From contig NZ_MDJS01000004.1 in the NCBI RefSeq assembly GCF_001705515.1, positions 186,001 to 250,000 of the forward strand: DNA of 64,000 bases, read 5' to 3'. This DNA is from Mucilaginibacter sp. PPCGB 2223 (GTDB taxonomy: Bacteria; Bacteroidota; Bacteroidia; Sphingobacteriales; Sphingobacteriaceae). The translations under genes were made by a program, and so were the position numbers. Shown in pieces: positions 1-8,630 of this stretch; the first letter of the stretch is position 1, and the number at the start of each line of letters is the position of its first letter. The notes under the pieces were generated by a model. The model had not been told where the DNA came from. It made no database searches and was given only the letters and a program-made list of their open reading frames with translations.

Positions 1-3000
1 ATCGGTTTTGCCATCGGCGTCAATATCTCCGGGTACGATAAGATTGGCATTTCTGTTATTAAAATCGATTGATGAAGCAAAAGAAACAGAGCCGCTGCTT
101 GTGTTTTTAAAGATGGAGATGTTAACTCCGTTTACTACGGTAATATCCACTTTGCCATCACCATCAAGATCAGCGGCAAACCCGCTCGACGGAACAGCGG
201 CCGTAGTGATGGTTTGCACTTTAGTTAATACGATATTGCCTGGTGTACCTGCATCTTTCACTATTATAATTGACCCGCCGCCGCCAGATCCGGTCACTGT
301 CAAAGCTATCTCCAGCCTGTTGTCGTTATCAAAATCGCCAATAATAATACTATTGATCGTACCTCCCGCATCGAACGTTATTGCAGGTGCATAAGTTATA
401 TTGCCTTTGGTGCTTATATTTCTGTACAGCAGCAAATTATTCCCGCTTCTAACTAATACATCAGGTTTGCCGTCGCCATCAACATCTGCCAGTTGGGCAT
501 TCGGAAACTGTGTATTGGCAAGGCTGTATACCTGGTCTAACCTGCCGTCACCATCCATATCGTTTACAGCTACGTAACGTGGTATCAGATTTCCATTGAT
601 ATAAAATGTGGCATTGCTTACATTGTTATTTAAAACCGATACATGATATAAAAAATACGGGGACGTGAGGTTCATAGTAGTTACCACGTTTAACCCTATT
701 CTTCCATTATATACTCCTGGGCAAAACAAATCAGGTACACCATCCATATCCCAATCGGCAACACCGGCATCGGCAGCGCCATCGTCTGCACTATTCGAGT
801 ATTTCATTGAGCCGTAAGTCATGTTTGTATTACCCGGATTACTGTTATTAGTATAAACAAATGCCATAGAGCCGGCCGAGCCATCGCTTGGAATAATAAC
901 TTCGGGATGATTATCATTATTGAGGTCAGCTATTACTACGTTGTTCACTACATTGGGAACAGTAAGACTGTATGGCGCACTGAATGAACTGGCGCTAAGC
1001 GAGCCGGTTGCATTAAAGGTTACAATAAAGGGATTACTTGCATAGCCGACATTATTATGCGAGATGACACTGATAAGCTGATAGGTGATGCCTAATGGTA
1101 CTATTACGCTTAAAGTGCTATCGGTGGCCGCGGTTACAGTTGCCCGCTCCGAACCAAAGTATACAATGTTACCTGAGGCATTCGTATCGAAATTTGCTCC
1201 TTTAATTGTCACTATACTGCCTATTGCCCCTGCGGCCGGTGTAAAGGATTTTATTTGGGGCGGGTTGTAATAAATAAAACCGGTATAGGTATTACTTCCG
1301 CCAGGGCTGGTTACCGTAATATTCCCCGTCTTGCCTTCGGCTAATACCGCGGTAATACTTGTTGAGCCGTTTACCGTAAACGATTTTACCGGGAACCCAT
1401 CCAGAGATACTGCCGTAGCATCTGTAAACCCTTTTCCGTTAATGGTGATAGAAGTACCGTACGACCCGTTGGGTACCGAAGTACCTGTAATTAACGGGAT
1501 AGTTTTAAACCCGCTTATCGTGGCTGTGCCACCCCTGGCTGTTATAACAATATTCCCTGCGGTGCCTACTCCTACTACTGCATCTACCTGTGTAGGCGAT
1601 ACGATGTTAAAGGAAGTAGCTGCAGTTCCGCCAAATGTGATACTGCTGATACTCGCAAAATTGGTACCGTAAATACTTACACTAGTACCTGCAGCAGCAG
1701 CGGCGGGCGTAAAAGATGTAATAGTGGGCGGCGGTATATAAGTAAACCCGCTTATGCTGGCACTACTCTGCGCCGATGCTATTGCAATACTGCCCGAAGC
1801 GCCATTACCTACAACAGCAGTTAGCGAACCGGAACTATTTACATGAAAAGATGCCGCCGGCACACCACCAAAGCTTACGCTGTTAATGTTTAAAAAGAAA
1901 CTGCCGTTTACTGTAACCGTTTCGCCCTTGGCCGCTGTTACCGGTGTAAAATTGTTTAACGTAATAGTCTGGCTAAATGTGGTGTATGTAGTCGCAGTAT
2001 CGGCGTAGGTACCATTGTTTACCACGAGTTGTATGGTATCGTTGGGTGCAAAAATATTAGCTGTATAGCTGGCATTATAGCTTGTGCTAACGGGCTTTTT
2101 ATTAACAAGCCACGTGTAACTGTATCCTGATTTGCTGTAATTATTCAATTTTACTACACCGTTGGTAGTTACAGTACTCGCATCTATAGTAAAAATTGCT
2201 CTTGGAATCGTGACGCCACCGCTATTCGTACTCAACTCTAAAAACCCATGGCCGCCGCCTGCCCAAAGCAGGTTACCCATAAATTGCATATCGTTAAGCG
2301 AATACCCCAGATAAGTGTAATTGTTATTGCGATGTAGACGCTCCCATATTTTGCCCGAATTTGATGTTTTATACACCTCGTATGGGTTAACCAGCGCGTA
2401 ACCGGTACTATCATTGGTAAAGATCATTTTATCGCTTACGATTGGCGATATATTGAGATCATTTTGCTTTACCCATGGCGCGCCGCCGCTTGTTGTTAGG
2501 TATACCGATCCATCAGTAGTATTTACCCAGCCTTTGGTCGAGGTAAGGAAATACGCGTATTTCATATTGTTCGGAACCACCACAATATTCCAATTAGTGC
2601 CGGCATCCGTAGTGTGGAACAACGCACCAATACTGGCTTGTGTAAACACATATAACTCATTATCGCTTAAACCTTGTAAATGTACGTAGTGATAACCTGC
2701 ATTTGTTTTACTCACGGTCCAACTCTGGCCGCCATCAACGGTTTTTAGTATCCGGTCATTGTCAACAGCGTATCCTATTGCTCCGTTTGTGGGGAAAACC
2801 ATATCGTTAATGGTGGACGAAGGTATTTGGGCATATTGCGAGTGAAAAACAAGCTTAAATGTATTCCCCTGGTCGGTTGAGTATAAAATTGCGGGCACAA
2901 GGCCGTAATCGCCGTAAACAATAATGTTGTTTTTATTAAAAGCCTTTACCCCGGTTATTTCAAAGCCGAATGTTAAATTGACGCCGTAACCGTTGAAGTT

Positions 3001-3270
3001 TACATTAGTTACCGTGATAGGTTTTTGAGTAAAAGTATGTCCGCTATCTGCAGTAAAGCCAACAAAATTACTGAAGCCTGCATAACCCTCGGATGCGGAA
3101 TAAAAACTAACTTTTGAAATATCGTTCTCCGTTGCCTCTACGTGTATTTGCCTTAATTGAGAAAAAGATTGGCCGCTAAAACAGGCAATAAACATTACAA
3201 TTAAAAAAAAACCTCTGCTTACCAAGCCAGTCAGACTGCGACTGCCTTTACAGCTTTTTACATCTTGCAT
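1..3270 (-). CDS. giant secreted adhesin-like protein: propeller, TIG repeats and FG-GAP/VCBS repeats (3' end missing)
   Basis: The minus strand is open from the ATG at 3270 to the window edge (1090 codons, no stop), so the C-terminus lies outside. Residues 1-41 form a signal peptide with an unusually long polar start, ending near SFSQ. Residues about 42-340 read like a YCF48/sortilin-type propeller (SxDxGxTF and TVDGGQSW motifs). A PKD-like segment follows. About 440-760 hold four TIG/IPT-type units, each with a SFTPAAAAAG-like opening. From about 765 on there are FG-GAP/VCBS calcium-binding repeats (DLDGDGKVD, DIDADGKTD). Such Bacteroidota proteins are usually exported to the surface, often by T9SS, but the sorting domain would be off-window. 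A role in adhesion or polymer binding is inference. The plus-strand open frames here are shadows. Confidence 0.85.
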   Translation of the reverse strand, partial: MQDVKSCKGSRSLTGLVSRGFFLIVMFIACFSGQSFSQLRQIHVEATENDISKVSFYSASEGYAGFSNFVGFTADSGHTFTQKPITVTNVNFNGYGVNLTFGFEITGVKAFNKNNIIVYGDYGLVPAILYSTDQGNTFKLVFHSQYAQIPSSTINDMVFPTNGAIGYAVDNDRILKTVDGGQSWTVSKTNAGYHYVHLQGLSDNELYVFTQASIGALFHTTDAGTNWNIVVVPNNMKYAYFLTSTKGWVNTTDGSVYLTTSGGAPWVKQNDLNISPIVSDKMIFTNDSTGYALVNPYEVYKTSNSGKIWERLHRNNNYTYLGYSLNDMQFMGNLLWAGGGHGFLELSTNSGGVTIPRAIFTIDASTVTTNGVVKLNNYSKSGYSYTWLVNKKPVSTSYNASYTANIFAPNDTIQLVVNNGTYADTATTYTTFSQTITLNNFTPVTAAKGETVTVNGSFFLNINSVSFGGVPAASFHVNSSGSLTAVVGNGASGSIAIASAQSSASISGFTYIPPPTITSFTPAAAAAGTSVSIYGTNFASISSITFGGTAATSFNIVSPTQVDAVVGVGTAGNIVITARGGTATISGFKTIPLITGTSVPNGSYGTSITINGKGFTDATAVSLDGFPVKSFTVNGSTSITAVLAEGKTGNITVTSPGGSNTYTGFIYYNPPQIKSFTPAAGAIGSIVTIKGANFDTNASGNIVYFGSERATVTAATDSTLSVIVPLGITYQLISVISHNNVGYASNPFIVTFNATGSLSASSFSAPYSLTVPNVVNNVVIADLNNDNHPEVIIPSDGSAGSMAFVYTNNSNPGNTNMTYGSMKYSNSADDGAADAGVADWDMDGVPDLFCPGVYNGRIGLNVVTTMNLTSPYFLYHVSVLNNNVSNATFYINGNLIPRYVAVNDMDGDGRLDQVYSLANTQFPNAQLADVDGDGKPDVLVRSGNNLLLYRNISTKGNITYAPAITFDAGGTINSIIIGDFDNDNRLEIALTVTGSGGGGSIIIVKDAGTPGNIVLTKVQTITTAAVPSSGFAADLDGDGKVDITVVNGVNISIFKNTSSGSVSFASSIDFNNRNANLIVPGDIDADGKTD

Positions 3271-3429
3271 TTAACGGCAGGTTTAATAAATGCATAAATA
3301 TAGTTATTTAACATATCAATACCAACCAGTTACATTATTTTCTATCAATCAAAACAATTTCCTTTTAATTAATATTATACTAAAAGAGAAATGTGTTAAA
3401 CTAAATTATATTACTTAAATCCATCTACC

Positions 3430-3585
3430 ATGAACTCACTATTGTATATCATCGCCGTTATCCTCATCATTGGCTGGGCTTTGGGCGTATTTATGTACTC
3501 GGCAACCGGCATTATACATGTGTTGCTGGTTATCGCTATTATATCTTTAATTTTAGGTATTATCAGAAGGCCCACTGTTATATAA
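3430..3585 (+). CDS. lmo0937-family small membrane protein
   Basis: A 51-residue protein made almost entirely of two hydrophobic helices separated by a short turn (MYSATGIIH) and ending in a basic tail (IIRRPTVI). Length, the LLYIIAVILIIGW start and the HVLLVIAIISLIL second helix match the lmo0937/DUF5670 family of tiny inner-membrane proteins, whose function is unknown and which are often general-stress linked. A strong hairpin terminator follows 15 nt after the stop, so it looks monocistronic. It is shorter than most gene callers accept, but the coding frame and terminator support it. Confidence 0.8.
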   Translation: MNSLLYIIAVILIIGWALGVFMYSATGIIHVLLVIAIISLILGIIRRPTVI

Positions 3586-3599
3586 ACTAACCCTCGTTA

Positions 3600-3634
3600 C
3601 AAAAAAACCCGGACTATGAGCCGGGTTTTTTTGT
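3600..3634 (+). terminator. rho-independent terminator of the small membrane gene
   Basis: AACCCGG and CCGGGTT arms around CTATGAG, with an A-run before and a seven-T run after. It closes the 3430-3585 unit. Confidence 0.85.
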
Positions 3635-3906
3635 GTATTTACCCCGCAATTTTAACAAGATTTAACATTATTTTTTCAATTACCCTTAGGTTAATAATTT
3701 AATCTGAAATTTATACCTATTAACCATCGAATGTAATAATTTATTGAAGAAGAATGAAATTTAACTTTCATTATAAATCCCGATAAAGATCACATAAATA
3801 GCTGATATACCGCTTGTTTCGGTTCAAAAACATTAGTGAATACCATATGTTGTACACCCTGAAATAGTACTAAAACAATTTGTTAAACTGATTAAATTTT
3901 TGAGCC
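3635..3906. other. AT-rich gap with no recognised element
   Basis: The 320-base gap between two plus-strand genes contains the terminator above and then very AT-rich sequence. I see no open frame, RNA gene or repeat. The promoter of the next gene must lie here, but no clear TAnnTTTG box stands out. Confidence 0.5.
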
Positions 3907-4251
3907 ATGAAATTGCAAATTCCCGAATATCTTTTATGCGAAGATCCGGCATCAGAAACCGAAAGCCTGTTTATTTATCACACCACAACACGTTCGCTCG
4001 TGCATATAATTCATACGGATATCCTGCCGAAAGGTGAGGCCGATAAAATACGGACCAATTATCGCCGGCATTTTGATTATACCTACAAAAATACGGTGGG
4101 CCACACCGAAAAGATCATGTTTATAGCCGAGATGGTTGACCCGAAGAATATTGATGAGCAGGCTATCCTCGAAAAATGCGCACATTGGTATGCGTGTTAT
4201 TTGGGTTGGGAAGAGGAATGCGACGACGTATTAATTAAAAAAGGGGCTTAA
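3907..4251 (+). CDS. hypothetical protein, 114 aa
   Basis: Not recognised. A soluble, acidic 114-residue protein with no signal peptide or membrane segment, and aromatic- and histidine-rich (YHTTTRSLVHIIH, RRHFDYTY, CAHWYACYLGW). The start is the only ATG near the beginning of the frame. It converges on the DUF2383 gene and shares a two-way terminator with it. No function can be assigned. Confidence 0.6.
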   Translation: MKLQIPEYLLCEDPASETESLFIYHTTTRSLVHIIHTDILPKGEADKIRTNYRRHFDYTYKNTVGHTEKIMFIAEMVDPKNIDEQAILEKCAHWYACYLGWEEECDDVLIKKGA

Positions 4252-4266
4252 ACCCCTTTTTTAATT
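4231..4266. terminator. bidirectional terminator between convergent genes
   Basis: A near-perfect palindrome: AAAAAAGGGG, a short TTAAA loop and CCCCTTTTTT, with TTAATT on both flanks. It overlaps the last codons of the plus-strand gene and the stop of the minus-strand gene, and gives a T-run in both directions. Confidence 0.85.
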
Positions 4267-4719
4267 ATAAACCCTTGCGAGTTGCTCGCCGCGTGTGAGT
4301 GCACGCTCTATGCCTTCTTTCTGGCCGGTCAGTATCTCCCTTAACTGCGCACTGAGCTCCGTATTTTCAAGCACCTTTTCATATTCGGCTATGACAGCTT
4401 TCTCGTCGGCCATACAGGCTTCCAGGGCCGTACGCTCGGCATCGCTGCTAATGGTTGTTTTAATGTTCGTCCATAACCGGCCCAAAGCACTGAATGTGCC
4501 GCCCGATACGGTACTGGCATCGCCGCCCAGCGAAATTATCGCCGATTTTAATTCTTCGGCATACTCGCGGCGCTGAATGAGGTAATCGGTAAACAGTGTG
4601 GTAAACTCCTGGCCGGGTGAGCTGTCGGCCGATTGTTTGTACCCTTCGATGCTATCAGTTGTGATCGATAGCAAATGCTTTAATTGCTCTAATGTTTTAT
4701 CGTTTGCTGCTGCTGACAT
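4261..4719 (-). CDS. PA2169-type four-helix bundle protein (DUF2383)
   Basis: A 152-residue all-helical protein with no signal peptide. The pattern of long amphipathic helices (LEQLKHLLSITTDSIEGYKQSA, cut here by family features) with conserved carboxylates (ECAxADEKAVIxEYEKVL style) matches the PA2169/DUF2383 ferritin-like bundle family. Members are small stress-associated proteins of unsettled function. The sequence supports the fold; a role in stress or metal handling is only inferred from the family. Transcribed alone towards the shared terminator. Confidence 0.8.
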   Translation of the reverse strand: MSAAANDKTLEQLKHLLSITTDSIEGYKQSADSSPGQEFTTLFTDYLIQRREYAEELKSAIISLGGDASTVSGGTFSALGRLWTNIKTTISSDAERTALEACMADEKAVIAEYEKVLENTELSAQLREILTGQKEGIERALTRGEQLARVYN

Positions 4720-4858
4720 AATTTTTTGTTTTTAACGGATTACTCAAATAACCAACCCTGCTTAGGTTGACAAATTATATTTTTAACAACCTTCAAACGG
4801 TTGTTGCCCTCTTTACAACAACCGTTAGCGCTTTTTAAAGTTTGTTTACGATGCAAGT

Positions 4859-5629
4859 TTAGGCGCCTTTTTTATTTTGCAGGCTGGCCATCAGCTGATC
4901 ATACAGATCGTCGCCCGATGCCTTTTTAGGTTTCAACTTTTTAATAGTAGGACGCTTACCTTTCGCCTTAAGCTTGATAATATTCAATAATTCGTCGCTA
5001 TACTCATCTTTAAACTTCGATACATCAAATTTGCCTGAATACTGTTCAATCAGCGTCATACCCATATCCAGCTCCTTTTTACTTATTTCGTGTTTCGCCG
5101 GTACGTTAATTTCGTCGGCCGGGCGTATCTCCTGCGCAAAACGGATGCGGGTTACCACTATTACCTTCTCGAGTGGGTGAACAATGCAAAGGCTTTCGGT
5201 ACTGCGTAAAACAAAACGCGCCAGTCCTGCCTTTTTCGATTCCTGCAACGCTTTTAACAGCAAGGCATAGGCTTTATTGTTTTTACTGTCGGGCTCGGCG
5301 TAGTACGATGTTTCGTAAAACATCGGGTTAACCTCGGCAATATCCACAAAGCTCTCAATGGCAATCTCCCGGCTTTTTTCGGGAGCCGCTTCTTCAAAAT
5401 CGTGCTCATCCAACACGATATATTCATCATCAAGTTTATAGGCACGTACAATTTTATCATAAGGCACTTCCTTACGGGTATTTTCGTTAACCCGCTGAAA
5501 ATGGATACGTGCATGATCGCGCCCGTCGAGCATATCCAGGTCAAGCGAGCTATCCTGCACTGCCGAATACAATTTAACAGGTATATTGACCAGCCCAAAC
5601 CCTATGGACCCTTTCCAGATTGATTTCAT
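4859..5629 (-). CDS. ku: bacterial Ku, non-homologous end-joining DNA-end binder
   Basis: A homodimeric ring protein that loads on double-strand ends for NHEJ. The opening (MKSIWKGSIGFGLVNIPVK) is the diagnostic bacterial Ku start, followed by the ring core (IHFQRVNENTRKEVPYDKIVRAYK, RFVLRSTESLCIVHP region) and a short lysine-rich tail (KKLKPKKAS). I set the start at 5629. The frame stays open upstream to 5752, but those extra residues (MMRRNRRVKDD) are unlike any Ku. The length, about 256 aa, is normal. The usual partner LigD is not in this window, so NHEJ competence cannot be judged from here. Confidence 0.95.
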   Translation of the reverse strand: MKSIWKGSIGFGLVNIPVKLYSAVQDSSLDLDMLDGRDHARIHFQRVNENTRKEVPYDKIVRAYKLDDEYIVLDEHDFEEAAPEKSREIAIESFVDIAEVNPMFYETSYYAEPDSKNNKAYALLLKALQESKKAGLARFVLRSTESLCIVHPLEKVIVVTRIRFAQEIRPADEINVPAKHEISKKELDMGMTLIEQYSGKFDVSKFKDEYSDELLNIIKLKAKGKRPTIKKLKPKKASGDDLYDQLMASLQNKKGA

Positions 5630-5798
5630 CATATAAACAATTAATAATCTAACAACTATCGAAAGCGCAAAGGGTTTGAGCAATATGATTTCGATTTGTT
5701 TGACTAAGGTATTTTGAGCATCATCCTTTACCCGTCGATTTCGTCTCATCAAATTATAAATCCTTGCAACATTTCAACCATAAAACCTAACTTGCGCC

Positions 5799-6575
5799 AT
5801 GGATCTGAAAATTCAAGGTAAGGTAGCCATTGTGCTGGCTGCGAGTAAAGGCTTAGGTAAAGCCATCGCCACCACTTTAGCTGCCGAAGGCGCTGATGTG
5901 GTTATAGGCTCACGTAACCAGACCGAATTAGATAAGACAGCTGAAGAAATACGCAAAACGGCTAAAGGTAAGGTGCTGGCCGTTGCTGTGGATGTAAATA
6001 AGGCCGAACAACTGGAGCATATCGTTGCCGAAACGGTTAAAACTTTTGGCCGGCTGGATATCCTTGTCAATAATGCCGGCGGGCCGCCGTTTAATAAATT
6101 CGAGACTTTTAGCGATGAACAATGGCAGGCCGCTTTCGACCAGAACCTGATGAGCTTTGTGCGCGCCAGCCGGTTAGCGGTGCCGCATATGCGTACTGCC
6201 GGCGGCGGCAGGATAGTCAATATCATCAGCGCATCGGTAAAATATGTGATGGCTAACTCGGTGCTCTCCACCAGTATGCGCATGGGTGTGGTAGGCATGA
6301 CCAAGCTGCTGGCCGACGAACTCGGCCCGGATAATATTACCGTGAACAACGTTGCCCCCGGCCTCATCCTTACCGGCCGCATTAAAGAAACCATGCCACA
6401 GGGCGACGATTTCGAGGCGGCATTGAAAGAAAAAAGCCGGAGCATCCCGCTGCGCCGTATTGGCAAGCCCGAAGAGTTGGCCGCGCTGGTAGCCTTTTTA
6501 GTATCCGAACAGGCGGCTTATATTACCGGGACTACGATACAGATTGATGGCGGAGCGAATAGGGGGATTTTTTGA
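5799..6575 (+). CDS. atypical short-chain dehydrogenase-like protein lacking the Tyr/Lys pair
   Basis: 258 residues with an SDR Rossmann fold: a glycine motif at 14-20 (AASKGLG), DVN at 65-67, NNAG at 91-94, the N115 helix, S144, and a C-terminal ITGTTIQIDGG. At the place of the catalytic YxxxK, 13 residues after S144, the sequence reads S157-T-S-M-R161, so both Tyr and Lys are replaced. The first Gly of TGxxxGxG is also Ala. A known subgroup of 3-oxoacyl-ACP-reductase-like SDRs shows the same losses, so this is probably a stable family rather than a decaying gene. Annotation as a reductase would be unsafe. Confidence 0.85.
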   Translation: MDLKIQGKVAIVLAASKGLGKAIATTLAAEGADVVIGSRNQTELDKTAEEIRKTAKGKVLAVAVDVNKAEQLEHIVAETVKTFGRLDILVNNAGGPPFNKFETFSDEQWQAAFDQNLMSFVRASRLAVPHMRTAGGGRIVNIISASVKYVMANSVLSTSMRMGVVGMTKLLADELGPDNITVNNVAPGLILTGRIKETMPQGDDFEAALKEKSRSIPLRRIGKPEELAALVAFLVSEQAAYITGTTIQIDGGANRGIF

Positions 6576-6609
6576 TGTGCAGATGAGTAAATGTGCGGAT
6601 GTGCAAATT
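6574..6609. repeat. 8-bp-period word repeat (GTGCAAAT family), single arm
   Basis: Four 8-bp units (GTGCAGAT, GAGTAAAT, GTGCGGAT, GTGCAAAT) start at the stop codon of the SDR gene and end 8 nt before the next ATG. The same word family recurs at 14588, 15496 and 51661. Confidence 0.8.
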
Positions 6610-6617
6610 ATTGATTT

Positions 6618-7112
6618 ATGAAGATAAAATTATTTATCCCCATCATTCTGAAATATAGCTGCATTTTGCTGCTTTCGAAACTTATAATCTTTTGGTTATT
6701 TGATTATTCGTCTTTTGATATACCTGAACATATACCTTATACCCCTATCATGCTTCGTGGGGTTTTAATATTTGTACTTGTATTGTCGATCCTTATTTTT
6801 TCCGAAAAGGTTGCCTTAAAGAAAGATGCTACTATAAATATAGCTGAACTAACAATGGTTGGTGTACTGACTATATTAATAGCCGATGTGATATTTCAAA
6901 TGGTTCGGGTAGCTACATTTGATTCGAACAGACTTTACCTCTATCTGAACGGTTTGTTGAGTTTGCCGATCATGGTAGTGGAAATCTCATTTTTTACCGC
7001 ATTTCAATTGAAAACGAGAAAGACGGAAAGACTTTTACTTTATATCGGTATTTATCTATTGATAGCCAAAGGTTTTACGATGGTTTTTCCTCAGATATTC
7101 AATCCAGCATGA
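6618..7112 (+). CDS. four-helix integral membrane protein, unknown
   Basis: 164 residues with hydrophobic segments at roughly 8-26, 44-62, 75-95 and 110-130, plus a last helix near 140-158 (LLLYIGIYLLIAKGFTMVF). No catalytic motif is recognisable. It starts just after a word-repeat following the SDR gene and may be co-transcribed with it. Codon use is AT-richer than the SDR gene, which may point to a different history. Function unknown. Confidence 0.65.
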   Translation: MKIKLFIPIILKYSCILLLSKLIIFWLFDYSSFDIPEHIPYTPIMLRGVLIFVLVLSILIFSEKVALKKDATINIAELTMVGVLTILIADVIFQMVRVATFDSNRLYLYLNGLLSLPIMVVEISFFTAFQLKTRKTERLLLYIGIYLLIAKGFTMVFPQIFNPA

Positions 7113-7186
7113 CTAGGTGAATTACTGATAATCCACTATGCTTATTGTAAAATTGGAACGATACTAAATAAATTGTAAATTTGAAT

Positions 7187-7393
7187 ATGAACGAAGTATT
7201 CTTTTTGGTTGAAGAAGCATTGGAAGGAGGTTTCACTGCTAAAGCAATGGGTGAATCAATATTTACTGAAGGTGATACTATGGACGAACTGAAAGAAAAT
7301 ATCCGGGAAGCAGTGCATTGCCATTATGACGATGAGCACTTACCAAAGATCATTCGTTTGCATATGGTTAAAGAAGAAGTACTGGCTGTTTAG
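7187..7393 (+). CDS. HicB-like antitoxin / 2-oxoisovalerate dehydrogenase-like small protein
   Basis: A 68-residue protein with the partial RNase H-like HicB signature: EALEGGFTAKAMGESIFTEG followed by DELKENIREAVHCHYDD. In databases such proteins often carry the wrong label of a dehydrogenase subunit. In full systems they are HicB-type antitoxins lacking a DNA-binding tail. I chose the ATG at 7187 over the in-frame TTG two codons upstream. A HicA fragment lies 90 nt downstream, which supports the antitoxin reading. Confidence 0.75.
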   Translation: MNEVFFLVEEALEGGFTAKAMGESIFTEGDTMDELKENIREAVHCHYDDEHLPKIIRLHMVKEEVLAV

Positions 7394-7482
7394 TCAAGTA
7401 TACTACAATATACCCTCGTAATTATTTGAAAATAAATTTCATCTTCATAGCAAAAACTTGCACCAGACGATATATACCTGAT

Positions 7483-7593
7483 ATGAAGACTCCGCGAAAT
7501 TTATCCGCACAGGACCTGATCAAAATGCTGGCAAAACACGGCTACCAGGTAACGCGTCAAAAAGGAAACCATATCAGGCTAACCATTATTTAA
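7483..7593 (+). pseudogene. truncated HicA/YcfA-type mRNA interferase
   Basis: The frame encodes 36 residues beginning MKTPRNLSAQDLIKMLAKHG and containing the dsRBD-like HicA core with its key histidine (KGNHIRL). A complete HicA has about 60-80 residues and continues with a second strand and helix. Here the frame stops at 7593 right after LTII, and the 3' end runs into the convergent gene at 7586. The catalytic His is present but the C-terminal half is missing, so this looks like a remnant of a HicBA-type pair. Confidence 0.7.
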
Positions 7594-7999
7594 AAAAGTT
7601 CAATCGGATAATTTCATTTGGATCATCCTTCTCGCTATACTCATCCAAATTTAGAATCCCATAACTTTCACCGTCGAACAAAACTTCCCAAATCCAAACG
7701 TAAAATAATTTAGGGTTGGTAGGGTGATCAAAAGGATGTAGCTGTCCATTAAAAAGTCCTGCAAAATCGATTTTATTAGCTGACAAATGATATGCTAAAG
7801 TTTCCTTTACTGTTTCTCTGAATAATAGAGAGTAGTTGGTCTCAAAAAAAGGTTTAACAACCGACTTGATCACTTCTTTTATAGTGTTTTCGTCATTATG
7901 ATCAATATCCCAGTAATGTTTAACCATTTCATCGTCGTCAGCACCACCGACTAATGGAGCTGTTAAATAATATAAATAAGATAAGTTGATCACTTTCAT
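7586..7999 (-). CDS. hypothetical protein, 137 aa
   Basis: Not recognised. A soluble acidic protein with a helix-rich middle (ENTIKEVIKSVVKPFFETNY) and a tail with YVWIWEVLFDGESYGI. The style (clear strand-helix pattern, no signal, no metal motif) resembles small immunity-type proteins, but I cannot assign a family. Its last codons overlap the broken HicA on the other strand, suggesting that insertion of this gene or a deletion joined them. Confidence 0.6.
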   Translation of the reverse strand: MKVINLSYLYYLTAPLVGGADDDEMVKHYWDIDHNDENTIKEVIKSVVKPFFETNYSLLFRETVKETLAYHLSANKIDFAGLFNGQLHPFDHPTNPKLFYVWIWEVLFDGESYGILNLDEYSEKDDPNEIIRLNFFK

Positions 8000-8009
8000 T
8001 GAATACTCT

Positions 8010-8195
8010 TTACTTCTTCTCCGGCTTAATAATCACCACGATCAGCCACAGGATAGAAAACATCTGCACCAGCATACCTGCGCCGAAGATGATATCATCG
8101 CCTGGCCAGTGCTGTACATGGCTAAGCATACCCAAACCGATGAGTAAAAAGCTGGCCAAGAACAGGGTAACGGGCTTGCGGTATTTGGGGTTCAT
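8010..8195 (-). CDS. small membrane protein with an HWPG motif
   Basis: 61 residues, two transmembrane helices (VTLFLASFLLIGLGML and FGAGMLVQMFSILWLIVVII) joined by HVQHWPGDD. The HWPG turn is common in small Bacteroidota membrane proteins and in the N-terminal part of GldL. Ten nt separate it from the downstream hypothetical gene on the same strand, so they are probably an operon. Function unknown. Confidence 0.7.
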   Translation of the reverse strand: MNPKYRKPVTLFLASFLLIGLGMLSHVQHWPGDDIIFGAGMLVQMFSILWLIVVIIKPEKK

Positions 8196-8219
8196 GGGGG
8201 CAAAGATAGTTTATTATTG

Positions 8220-8251
8220 GATTACACCGATTAGCCGTTGATTACACCGAA
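8220..8251. repeat. GATTACACCGAT word pair
   Basis: Two copies of GATTACACCGA(T) at 8220 and 8240. Reverse-complement and direct versions recur at 52362-52479 and, as ATCGGTGCAATC, at 57963-57996. Confidence 0.75.
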
Positions 8252-8255
8252 AAGG

Positions 8256-8362
8256 TTGCGTTAGCGGCAGGAGCGCCTGTCTGCCGGCAGGCAGGGATAC
8301 CGGCTATGCGACAGGCTCGGGAGCCGGCCGCGGCTAATGCCTTGTGCAGTATGAACGGATGA
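8256..8362 (+). repeat. dispersed GC-rich intergenic element, copy 1
   Basis: Shares blocks with the reverse complement of 41244-41330: GCGTTA near the start, GATACCGGC in the middle, then GGCCGYGGCTAATGCC and AGTATGARCGG. The middle carries extra palindromic sequence (CTGCCGGCAGGCAG). No coding capacity. It looks like a degenerate non-autonomous repeat. Confidence 0.7.
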
Positions 8363-8482
8363 CGCGACCCATAGGGGGAACGCCCCTAAACAATATAAAA
8401 CTTGCATTTAGCGTTAATTATGCGTATATTGTAAGCTTAGGGAAGAAAGAAAAGAGGTTTATTTATACTTTAAATCCAAGAG

Positions 8483-8616
8483 ATGGGTATACCCATGAAT
8501 ACCCATGCCATACCCATGTGCTTGATGGGTATAAAATTAGTCGAAAAGTGCCCTGGGGTTAAATTTAGAGGATTTTTGTGAAAAAGCATGTAAAAACACC
8601 CATAAATACCCATGTG
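8483..8616. repeat. ATACCCAT-rich block, with a 27-bp match to 41383-41409
   Basis: ATACCCATG or ATACCCAT appears repeatedly between 8483 and 8542 together with its reverse complement ATGGGTAT. The stretch 8590-8616 matches the reverse complement of 41383-41409 at 26 of 27 positions. Both copies lie just beyond a copy of the GC-rich element, so they are probably part of one larger repeat. Confidence 0.75.
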
Positions 8617-8630
8617 TGTTGAAAGGTATT

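Noticed and set aside
8..2689. Several plus-strand open frames across the first 2.7 kb
   Set aside because: They are shadows of the minus-strand repeat protein, which is open for 1090 codons and shows clear TIG and FG-GAP motifs.
8344..8562. Open frame of 72 codons
   Set aside because: It lies inside dispersed repeats, has low-complexity, non-protein-like composition and no promoter or ribosome context.
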